Source: Bacteroidota bacterium
Lineage (GTDB): Bacteria; Bacteroidota; Bacteroidia; Bacteroidales; FEN-979
DNA length: 64,000 bases
Assembly (NCBI GenBank): GCA_026391735.1
Contig: JAPLDL010000001.1
Coordinates: 1 to 64,000, forward strand
Reading direction: 5' to 3'
The position numbers and the translations under genes are program-made. Positions 11,301 through 18,904 of the stretch are shown here, in pieces (position 1 is the first letter of the stretch; each line of letters starts with the position of its first letter). The notes under the pieces were generated by a model. That model was given only the letters and a program-made list of their open reading frames with translations, had not been told where the DNA came from and did not search any database.

Positions 11301-11748
11301 CCCTCGCATGAGCCGTAATCTCATCCAGAATCAGATCGGCTCCAATGATCTTTCCGATAAAATTCCTTCCTGAACCGGTCGTTCCGGCTGCTTTGAATTG
11401 CAGGCTGATCCCGCATCTCCATGCCAGGTCATCAATCGCTTCAAAGATGGACTGAACTGCTTCCAGCGGTTTACCTGCAGAATAAGTATAAAAACCAGCA
11501 AGCGGGGAATGATCCGTATCTGTTAGAATGGCTTTCGCACTGGTGGAACCAATATCAATACCCAGGAACGTCCAATATTCCCGGCCCCGGGCAACTGGTT
11601 TGTACAGGTCAACCTCCACCAGGACAGGATGGGATATGACACCAGGTCTGAATTTCCATGAACTTTCGCTGCTGAAATCGGGATATCCGGAACCTGCCGG
11701 AATCAAGGGGGGGTGAAAATATGTTTTCCCCGTTTCTTCATGAAGCAA
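8359..11748 (-). CDS. Large acyl-CoA dehydratase activase-like protein (BadF/BcrA ATPase plus DUF2229/HgdB-like region)
   Basis: GIDIGSTSAKAILTD, GGQDSKFT, CAAGTGSFLEEQADKL, then long C-terminal region with cysteines and MLLGRPYVVLSKWMNKGIP. Confidence 0.85.
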   Translation of the reverse strand: MLHEETGKTYFHPPLIPAGSGYPDFSSESSWKFRPGVISHPVLVEVDLYKPVARGREYWTFLGIDIGSTSAKAILTDTDHSPLAGFYTYSAGKPLEAVQSIFEAIDDLAWRCGISLQFKAAGTTGSGRNFIGKIIGADLILDEITAHARAACELNPLTDTIIEIGGQDSKFTLMHDGIVTFSQMNAVCAAGTGSFLEEQADKLGCKLSDYSLRAKDVSSPLASDRCTVFMERDVSQLLNKGYTLDEILAAVLHSVMENYLKKVAVEGTIGNQVCFQGATAKNKALVAAFEQRLGKKIFVSPFCHLTGALGVALLLGEEKPLETAFRGTGIYKETVEIRSERCTICANHCEISLAKVQGSLEAYGFLCGRDYETKKHLPPDSAFFNLLEERAGIFHISQPRSFSHNVVIGLPASLHLFEELYLWKRFFGNLAIRTITSENYPDPVKTGKRIAGAEFCAPVDSIYGHVAWLAGKADFVFLPVSLETRSKTGNTEQNFCYYTQYSASLVYTLNDKGIASKIISPMMNFSKGNRHVINQLTNCLRNCLGPEISRGNVKRAYEEALLFSNERKKKLFPLFKAEFQPEKDISVMLLGRPYVVLSKWMNKGIPGIFAKMGIKTFFQDMVETDELQSAENGFILRQIPWYYAGKILETAKITATTTNLYPVLITAFKCAPDSFMIEYFKKLLNGFHKPYLILQIDEHDSNLGYETRIESAIRSFRNHAALKQKTPEPLPRDLFPQLDTRINGKTLLFPSWDNLVAPLLVANLKRGGIDARLLQSSDLIIKKSMAYNTGQCLPVNIVAQEFIDYVEHHGLPPGETMLWMTKCYVTCNVRLYPFYIKNLLEEYGKGFENAAVYYGELSHLEIAVSTGFYAYFAYLLGGLIRKLGCKIRPYEIIKGETDAAIERSIRILEPAFLGNRSMDDAVNDAIALFDKIALKPGKKPLVAIFGDLYVRDNDIMNQNLIHDIEENGGEVLTTPYTDLVKITIENVIRRAMERGEYFKTGLYRVMLSSIRIFEDRYYKYFNKYLGVKPVVNPLRLERHLAKFNISPYHSGESYENILKIFYIVENYPGISLFVQTNPSFCCPALVTEAMAREIKRVTGIPVVTVTYDGTSGNKNDVVISHLNSVLFPG

Positions 11749-11802
11749 GACTTCATCCAGAGAGCTTACTGGATGGAAGGACGGATGGGATTTTTCATTC
11801 AG

Positions 11803-12600
11803 CTACAGATAACAGGCGCCGGCGGCTCCCATGCAATGTGAATATTTATGAACCAGCAGCCTTGTATTCAGAAGCATTTCCAGATGGCGGACCACCGAAG
11901 GGTTTTTAGCTACTCCACCTGCAAAGAATACAGGAGGCAAGGGGGATTCCTGGTTAAAAAGGGAATCCACGATATTTATTGCCAACCCTCTGCAAAGGCT
12001 GTCACATATAGCTTCAATGGAATATCCCCTTTGCTGGGCATGGATGAGGTCGGTTTTAGCAAATACCGAACATCGGGAAGCGATATCAGGCACAGTCCCC
12101 TTATTGCTCATGGCCAGACCACATAATTCTTCAATGCCTGAAAGGTTGAGCCTGAATGCCTGCTGGTCAAGAAAACTCCCGGTGCCTGCAGCACAGGAAG
12201 AGTTTGACCTGGAAGACTCAAAATTGCCATTTTCATCAAAGCGGATCAGGGTAAATTTCTCGGCACCTACCAATAAAATGGACCTGGAGCTTCTGCAAAT
12301 TACTTTCGTGGCTTTAATAAGAGAAAGCTGCGGATTGCAGACCATGACCTGTTCAGGATTAAAACCAGGATAGGAACAAACGGAAATGCCACGAAGGGCT
12401 GAAAGATCCAGTTGCAGGCCTGCTGTGCGGAGGCATTCGCGGACTTGTCCCTGGTGAAAAACGTAAATGGTTTTCAGGATCTTTCCCGAGAGGTCGGTAA
12501 GGACCAATGAAATGGTAACTGAACCAACATCTATCCCGAGTATGGTCTCATCGCATGATATAGAAATTTTTGCACTCTTTGACATGTTCGACCGAAGCAT
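11803..12600 (-). CDS. BadF/BadG/BcrA/BcrD-type ATPase activase (short form)
   Basis: GIDVGSVTISLVLTD, SSCAAGTGSFLDQQAFRLN, VFFAGGVAKNPSVV; 54 bp upstream of the large activase, same strand. Confidence 0.82.
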   Translation of the reverse strand: MLRSNMSKSAKISISCDETILGIDVGSVTISLVLTDLSGKILKTIYVFHQGQVRECLRTAGLQLDLSALRGISVCSYPGFNPEQVMVCNPQLSLIKATKVICRSSRSILLVGAEKFTLIRFDENGNFESSRSNSSCAAGTGSFLDQQAFRLNLSGIEELCGLAMSNKGTVPDIASRCSVFAKTDLIHAQQRGYSIEAICDSLCRGLAINIVDSLFNQESPLPPVFFAGGVAKNPSVVRHLEMLLNTRLLVHKYSHCMGAAGACYL

Positions 12601-12857
12601 TAGTGGTGCAATTCAAAGGTAACCTAAAGAGAACCTCAGTGCAAATATTTTTGAAGTTGGTCCACAATTACTCCGTCTCGGCATACAGATGCGTATTCAC
12701 TTGTAAGTATTACCAATTCCAGCTTGACTTCACCCGGCGATTAGAATATCTTTGTATATTGCTTCAAACTCAGCTCAGGATCCGACGATAAAAAAATACT
12801 TTTTTTATTTATCATGTCAGTCAAGGGCTAACTAAAATATTTTAAAACCAAGTTAAT

Positions 12858-13292
12858 ATGAAAAGAAGATCAACAGCCATCTGGCAGGGAAATGGGATGG
12901 AAGGCAAAGGTGTACTTAATTCCACCAGCGGAGTGCTTAACAATACTCCCTATTCATTCAACACACGTTTTAAAAATGAGGATGGCATCGCCGGCACCAA
13001 TCCCGAAGAACTCATCGCTGCAGCACATGCAGGATGCTATGCCATGGCCCTGAGCTTTGCACTGACCGCTGCAGGCTATGTTCCAGCTGAACTCAAAGTG
13101 GATGCCGCCGTGAATATTGAATTCATCACAGACCATTTTGAGATCACAAAAATTCAGCTGAACCTGATAGGAGATGTTCCCGGGATCACCGCAGATAAGT
13201 TCCTTGAATTGGCCGGCTCGGCGAAGGTCGGTTGCCCGGTTTCCCAGGCTTTGAAGGCAGTGGAGATCACCCTGGATGCAAAATTGAAATAA
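12858..13292 (+). CDS. OsmC family protein
   Basis: GTNPEELIAAAHAGCYAMALSFAL and GCPVSQAL typical of OsmC peroxidase-like proteins; TAnnTTTG-like motif TATCTTTG at 12747-12754. Confidence 0.88.
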   Translation: MKRRSTAIWQGNGMEGKGVLNSTSGVLNNTPYSFNTRFKNEDGIAGTNPEELIAAAHAGCYAMALSFALTAAGYVPAELKVDAAVNIEFITDHFEITKIQLNLIGDVPGITADKFLELAGSAKVGCPVSQALKAVEITLDAKLK

Positions 13293-13465
13293 ACCGGCAG
13301 ACAGCTCCGACGGAATTTTCATTAAGGAGGAATAGCAGATCAGAGTGATAATAATACCATAAGGGAGAATCTGTTCATCAGGCAAGGATTACCTTGAACT
13401 GCAGTAATCCGAATAATATGTACTTTTGCTTAATTCTTAAACATTTATAAAAATTACGAAAAATT

Positions 13466-13936
13466 ATGAAAAAGTACTTATTTCTTATTGCAGTATTATT
13501 TGCAAGTTCATTTGCATGGGCCCAGTCTAACAAGGAAGAAATTGACCTGATGCAGGCTGCGTTTGGAAAGGATAAAAAAGCTGTCGTTGCCGAATTCGTG
13601 AAGGTATCCCCTGCACAGAAAGATGCTTTCTGGAAGCTTTATGACGAATATGAAACTCAACGCAAGGCCCTTGGCAAGGAACGCATTGATCTTCTCAAAC
13701 AGTACGCCGACCATTATTTTGATTTTACCCCTGTACAGGCCGACGAATGGACAAAAAAAGTGATAGCTCTCGGGAAAAAGACCGATGATCTGATTATCTC
13801 CTATTATGGCAAGGTCAAAGCAGTTTCCGACGGCATCATTGCCACCCAGTTCTACCAGATTGAGAATTATATCCTGGTAAATATCCGTGTTCAGATCTTG
13901 CAGAAAGTACCTTTTATTCAAAAGCCTGCGAAATAA
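13466..13936 (+). CDS. Hypothetical secreted protein
   Basis: Signal peptide MKKYLFLIAVLFASSFAWAQ; alpha-helical body; just upstream of cytochrome b. Confidence 0.7.
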   Translation: MKKYLFLIAVLFASSFAWAQSNKEEIDLMQAAFGKDKKAVVAEFVKVSPAQKDAFWKLYDEYETQRKALGKERIDLLKQYADHYFDFTPVQADEWTKKVIALGKKTDDLIISYYGKVKAVSDGIIATQFYQIENYILVNIRVQILQKVPFIQKPAK

Positions 13937-13979
13937 TTCGGTTTGATAACAGTGTTCCGTTGTCTATATGGACTAATGA

Positions 13980-15242
13980 ATGCGAAACATTCTGTTACAT
14001 CTTCATCCTGCAAAGGTCAGCGAGCACTCGCTGACCTTTCATCGTACTTTCGGGCTCGGTGGGATGGCTGCCTTGCTTATCGTCCTTCAGATTCTCACAG
14101 GAATTCTGCTCAGGTTTTATTACATCCCTTCTCCCGCTGAAGCGTATAATTCAATTATTTTCCTGAAAACCCATGTGGCTTTCGGACAATTTATCAGGAA
14201 CATCCATTACTGGAGCGGGGTGTTCCTTTTGCTGATCGCTTTTTTGCATTTTCTGAGAGTATTCTTCACCGGTGCATACAGGGAAGTACGTAAAGTCAAC
14301 TGGTTGTTCGGATTATTCCTTCTGTTCCTGATCGTACTTTCAAACTTTACAGGTTACCTGTTGCCCTGGGACCAGCTGGCATATTGGGCGATCACTGTAA
14401 GCACCAATATTATCGGGTATTTTCCTTTTTTTGGTAATGGTCTGCGGATGACTATAATCGGCGGCAACGAGCTTGGATCTGATACCCTGCAAACATTTTT
14501 TGCATTTCATTCGGCAATGATACCATTTCTGCTGCTGGCTATTGTGATATACCATTTCTGGAGGGTTCGCAAGGCCGGGGGGATCATGCTTCCTTCAGAC
14601 GAAGAAAAAGGGGAAGCTGTTCCGGTCAATCCGAACCTGGTTTACAGGGAATTCATTGTTGCACTTGTTCTGATCGCTGTATTGTTTTTATTTGCCGCGA
14701 TTTTCAATGCCCCGCTTCTCGAAAAGGCAAATCCGGCTTACAGCATGAACCCCACCAAAGCACCATGGTACTTTGCAGGTGTGCAGGAATTACTGATGCA
14801 TTTCCATCCTTTATTTGCTGCTTTTATCATACCTCTCAGCGTATTGGCTTTCCTGGCATGGATTCCTTTTATAACATATGATGAACCGCCTTCGGGCCAC
14901 TGGTTTATTTCGGAGAAGGGAAAGACATCAGCAAAAGCCACCGGTATTTTTGGGGCTGTTGTAACCATAGCAGGGATCCTGTTCAATGCCTGGGTGCTGA
15001 ATTTCGAGATCATGATGCCCTTATTACCTGCGTTTATCAGCAACGGAATTATCCCACTTTTTATATTATTACTGTTTATGGCGGCTTTTTACCGGTTTTA
15101 TCTTAAAAGGTTAAAGCTGTCTAAAGCTGAACTCGTGCAGGCGGTTTTTGTATTTATCCTTACCGCATTTATTGTTTTAACACTTACAGGCATATTTTTC
15201 AGGGGAAAAGACATGGCCATTTTTTTTCCATGGAATGTCTGA
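13980..15242 (+). CDS. Cytochrome b of a Rieske/cyt b (bc-type) complex
   Basis: RTFGLGGMAALLIVLQILTGILLRFYY, HYWSGVFLLLIAFLHFLRVFFTGAYR, FFAFHSAMIPFLLLAIVIYHFWRVRK, PTKAPWYFAGVQELL (PEWY-type Qo region reads PWYF here). Confidence 0.92.
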   Translation: MRNILLHLHPAKVSEHSLTFHRTFGLGGMAALLIVLQILTGILLRFYYIPSPAEAYNSIIFLKTHVAFGQFIRNIHYWSGVFLLLIAFLHFLRVFFTGAYREVRKVNWLFGLFLLFLIVLSNFTGYLLPWDQLAYWAITVSTNIIGYFPFFGNGLRMTIIGGNELGSDTLQTFFAFHSAMIPFLLLAIVIYHFWRVRKAGGIMLPSDEEKGEAVPVNPNLVYREFIVALVLIAVLFLFAAIFNAPLLEKANPAYSMNPTKAPWYFAGVQELLMHFHPLFAAFIIPLSVLAFLAWIPFITYDEPPSGHWFISEKGKTSAKATGIFGAVVTIAGILFNAWVLNFEIMMPLLPAFISNGIIPLFILLLFMAAFYRFYLKRLKLSKAELVQAVFVFILTAFIVLTLTGIFFRGKDMAIFFPWNV

Positions 15243-15250
15243 AGGGATTT

Positions 15251-15278
15251 ACGAATTACGAATTACGAATTACGAATT
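15251..15278. repeat. Short tandem repeat (ACGAATT)x4 between cyt b and Rieske genes
   Basis: ACGAATT at 15251, 15258, 15265, 15272, followed by ACC. Confidence 0.9.
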
Positions 15279-15290
15279 ACCATTTAAGAA

Positions 15291-15812
15291 ATGACTGATC
15301 AAACTGCAGGTTCAACTTCAAAAGCACTTCCAGGGAAAATGTCCCGCCGCGATTTCTTCGGTATGGCCTGGAAAGGCCTTGGTGTTCTTGCCGCGCTTGA
15401 GGGATTGGGGATGATATCCGCATACATATTCTCAGGTAAGAACAAGCAAGCCCCTTTGGCGAAGCAGATGCTGGATGCAGGATCGGTAGATTCATTCGCA
15501 CGAAACTCAGTCAGTGCTTTCATGGGCGGGAGGTTTTACCTGGCAAGGCTGCAGGACGACGGGTTTATTGCATTATCGATTAGATGCACCCATCTTGGAT
15601 GTTCCATTTCATGGGAAGAAAGCAAAAAGAGATTTATCTGTCCCTGCCATTCTTCGGCTTTTGATATCAGCGGGGAAGTGCTGAACCCCCCTGCTGCAAG
15701 AGCGCTGGATTATTACCCTGTGCTGATCGAGAACGGAATGGTGAAAGTGGATATTGGAACGCTGAAGGAAAGGAATTCATTCAGGAAATACCAGGTGGTA
15801 TACGCAACATGA
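15291..15812 (+). CDS. Rieske [2Fe-2S] protein
   Basis: CTHLGCSISWEESKKRFICPCHSSAFD with N-terminal MSRRDFFGMAWKGLG (TAT-like) TM anchor. Confidence 0.93.
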   Translation: MTDQTAGSTSKALPGKMSRRDFFGMAWKGLGVLAALEGLGMISAYIFSGKNKQAPLAKQMLDAGSVDSFARNSVSAFMGGRFYLARLQDDGFIALSIRCTHLGCSISWEESKKRFICPCHSSAFDISGEVLNPPAARALDYYPVLIENGMVKVDIGTLKERNSFRKYQVVYAT

Positions 15813-18112
15813 GCATGAACAGGACCTGGAAACTCACCGGAATGCTTGCGACTGCTGCGATTGTGCTCAGCTTCCCGCTTTCAATGCTGCTGAACAGGCA
15901 ACCAGGTGAAGTACATCAGGCGGTGGCTGTTTTCACGGGAGGCCATGCCTGCATTGAATGCCACCAGAAGGAATTCAGGCTTTGGAAAGGTTCCGATCAT
16001 GACAAAGCCATGAGTGTTGCAAGCGACAGCAGCATATTGGGGGATTTTAATAACGCTGAATTCACGTTTAACGGAAAGACTTCCAAATTCTATAAAAGGG
16101 ACAAAAAATTTTATGTGTTTACCGAAGGACCCGGCGGACTGATGATGGAGTTTAGGGTGTCGCATACGTTTGGCGTGCATCCTTTGCAGCAGTACCTCAT
16201 TCCATTCGGGAACGGGAAATACCAGTGTTTACCCATTGCATGGAATACGAATGAAAAAATGTGGTTCCAGATGGCAGCCATGGTTTACAAGCCTGAGGAT
16301 ATGAAGCCCGGTAACTGGCTCTATTGGACCAACCAGGCCCAGAACTGGAACAGCATGTGTGCCGAATGCCATTCGACCAACCTGCAGAAAAATTTCGACC
16401 CCGAGTCCAATTCATACAATACCACCTGGAGTGATATCAATGTTAATTGCGAGGCCTGTCACGGTCCGGGTTCAGCGCATATCGAATGGGCCAGGCTGCC
16501 CGGGATGGCGAGGCCTCAGGACAATAATACTGGGCTTGTTGTGAAGACGAGCAAGATCCCATCCCGCCAATACGTGGAATCCTGTGCGCCCTGCCATGCC
16601 CGCAGGAGTTCGATGGGGCCTTATGATTTCGGGCACCCTGACTTCCTGAGCAATGCCATTCCGCAGCTTCCGGTGGCTTCATTTTATTATGTTGACGGGC
16701 AGTTCCTCGATGAGGATTACGAATACGGTTCATTTACCCAGAGCAAAATGTACATGAAGGATGTTCGTTGCGGTGACTGCCACGACCCACACAGCCTGAA
16801 ACGGAAGTTCGAGGGCAATGCGTTGTGTACCCAATGTCACCGGGCTGATGAGTATGACACCTTCAACCATCATTTCCACAAAGCCAGGGGAGAGGCCGGG
16901 ACTTCATTTGTGAATAAAGAAGGCCGGAAACTCGGTCCCGGCGACGGGAATTTATGCCGGGACTGCCATATGCCTGGGAGGTATTATATGGGGATCGACC
17001 GAAGATACGACCATAGTTTGCGCATCCCTCGGCCTGACCTTTCGATACAGCTTGGTACGCCCAATGCCTGCACCCGTTGCCATGATGACAAGACCGATCT
17101 TTGGGCGCTTCAGAATGTGAATAAATGGTACGGGGAAAAACGTAAGCCGCATTATGGCAGCATCCTTGCCGATGCGGTGGCAGGAAAGGCCGGGGCCGAT
17201 TCGGGATTGCTCAGGATCATCAACAGCAACCTCTATCCTGAGATCATCAGGGCAACGGCTATAGGATATTTGTCGTCTTACCCAAGTGCAAGGGCACAGG
17301 CGGCGGTGCGTAAGGCCTGCGGTGATCCGGATCCCTTATTGCGTTATACGGCGGCGGAGAATTTTATGGCAGCCGATTCAGCTGAGTTGTTACGCACACT
17401 TTCACCGCTTCTGAATGATCCCGTAAAGGCAGTCCGCATGCAAGCCGCCAACAGGTTATCCGTCTTCAAAAAAGAAGCGTTTAATGAGATCCAATACAGG
17501 TTTTTCCTGAAAGCACTGGAGGAATACCGCAAGTCCCAGGAATATGTAGCAGATTTTCCTACAGGGAGGTATAATCTTGCCAATTATTTTGCAAAACTGA
17601 AGGACCTGCCAAAAGCGGAAAAGAATTACCGTGAGGCTGTGAGGATCGACGACTTGTTCTATCCCGCCAAGGCAAATTTAGTTTTGATATATTACCAGCA
17701 GGGAAAGACCGACTCGGTGATCAGGCTGTGCAGGAATATGATTGCTTCCAACCCCGATCTGACTGATGGATATTATTATCTTGCTTTGCTTTACGGGGAG
17801 CAGAAGAAATACCCTGATGCCATTGCCTTATTGGAAACCGCATCATTCAAACCTGGCAACAATACCAGGATTTTGTATAATTTAGGGTTGCTTTACCAGA
17901 TGACCGGACAAAATGAGAAGTGCATTATGACTTTTATCAAGGGCCTGCGAATGGAAGCATGCAATTTCGATATCCTCTATGCGCTTTATGCTTTTTATAT
18001 GAACCGGAATGAGAGGGTTCAAGCTTCACCGTATATAGAAAAATTAAAAACCTGCTTTCCAAATGAGAAGCAGGTTCAGGCGATGTATGATGAATTTAAA
18101 CGGAAGAAATGA
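15809..18112 (+). CDS. Octaheme c-type cytochrome with HEAT-like and TPR C-terminal region
   Basis: Eight CXXCH motifs: CIECH, CAECH, CEACH, CAPCH, CGDCH, CTQCH, CRDCH, CTRCH; TPR-like repeats toward the C-terminus; ATGA overlap with the Rieske gene. Confidence 0.9.
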   Translation: MSMNRTWKLTGMLATAAIVLSFPLSMLLNRQPGEVHQAVAVFTGGHACIECHQKEFRLWKGSDHDKAMSVASDSSILGDFNNAEFTFNGKTSKFYKRDKKFYVFTEGPGGLMMEFRVSHTFGVHPLQQYLIPFGNGKYQCLPIAWNTNEKMWFQMAAMVYKPEDMKPGNWLYWTNQAQNWNSMCAECHSTNLQKNFDPESNSYNTTWSDINVNCEACHGPGSAHIEWARLPGMARPQDNNTGLVVKTSKIPSRQYVESCAPCHARRSSMGPYDFGHPDFLSNAIPQLPVASFYYVDGQFLDEDYEYGSFTQSKMYMKDVRCGDCHDPHSLKRKFEGNALCTQCHRADEYDTFNHHFHKARGEAGTSFVNKEGRKLGPGDGNLCRDCHMPGRYYMGIDRRYDHSLRIPRPDLSIQLGTPNACTRCHDDKTDLWALQNVNKWYGEKRKPHYGSILADAVAGKAGADSGLLRIINSNLYPEIIRATAIGYLSSYPSARAQAAVRKACGDPDPLLRYTAAENFMAADSAELLRTLSPLLNDPVKAVRMQAANRLSVFKKEAFNEIQYRFFLKALEEYRKSQEYVADFPTGRYNLANYFAKLKDLPKAEKNYREAVRIDDLFYPAKANLVLIYYQQGKTDSVIRLCRNMIASNPDLTDGYYYLALLYGEQKKYPDAIALLETASFKPGNNTRILYNLGLLYQMTGQNEKCIMTFIKGLRMEACNFDILYALYAFYMNRNERVQASPYIEKLKTCFPNEKQVQAMYDEFKRKK

Positions 18113-18870
18113 AAAAAGCCAATTTGTTTTTCTTTGTAATTATGATCACGATTCCTTCCCTGGTTTCAGCAGGGAAAAGTGACACTTTGAAAGAGAGTAA
18201 AAAGCCCTTTCATAAAAATGTGATCAAATTCAATCCCACTCCAATGCTGTTATGGAGCAGTAAAAATTTAACATTCAGCTATGAGAGGGTTATAAACAAC
18301 AAACAGTCCATCGCACTTACACTTGGGTATCTCGAATTTCCTGCACTTTTCAAAGATACGATCGGAAGACTGGTTGCAATAAACAGTCGTGAAAAGTATG
18401 GAATAAATATAGCTCTGGAATACCGCTTTTACCTTACAACAAGGAATGGAAGGCCAATTCCCGACGGGGTTTACCTGGCGCCATATTGCAGTTATTATGG
18501 ATACCATTTTAAAAATGACATAGATGTTCTTCACGCCAGTATCGACAGCGCAGGACAGGTTAAAGGAAATTTTTACGTATTTAATCTTGGAGTTGAGCTG
18601 GGCTATCAGTTTGTTTTCTGGAAGCGACTGACCCTTGATTTTGTCCTGGTCGGACCCGCCATCAGTTATTATGGGGGCAGGTTGGATATAACCGGGAATA
18701 TTAACGAGACGAAACTAAAAGAGATCAACGAAGAATTATACAATAAGTTACTGGCAAAATACCCGATGATAGGAGATTTCGTTATTAACAAGTCTTTCGA
18801 GCAAAATGGCAAACTGGAATTGTTCAGCATAGGGTTCAGGTACCTTGTACAGATAGGGTTTCATTTTTAA
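18109..18870 (+). CDS. Outer-membrane beta-barrel-like protein (paralog of 23846-24607)
   Basis: Signal peptide, alternating aromatic/hydrophobic strands, C-terminal ...YLVQIGFHF; ATGA overlap with the cytochrome gene. Confidence 0.7.
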   Translation: MKKANLFFFVIMITIPSLVSAGKSDTLKESKKPFHKNVIKFNPTPMLLWSSKNLTFSYERVINNKQSIALTLGYLEFPALFKDTIGRLVAINSREKYGINIALEYRFYLTTRNGRPIPDGVYLAPYCSYYGYHFKNDIDVLHASIDSAGQVKGNFYVFNLGVELGYQFVFWKRLTLDFVLVGPAISYYGGRLDITGNINETKLKEINEELYNKLLAKYPMIGDFVINKSFEQNGKLELFSIGFRYLVQIGFHF

Positions 18871-18904
18871 TTCTGTTCCCTGATCTTATAAAATTCATGA
18901 TTCC

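Noticed and set aside
15249-15280. CRISPR-like array
   Set aside because: Units are 7 bp and contiguous without spacers; no cas genes.
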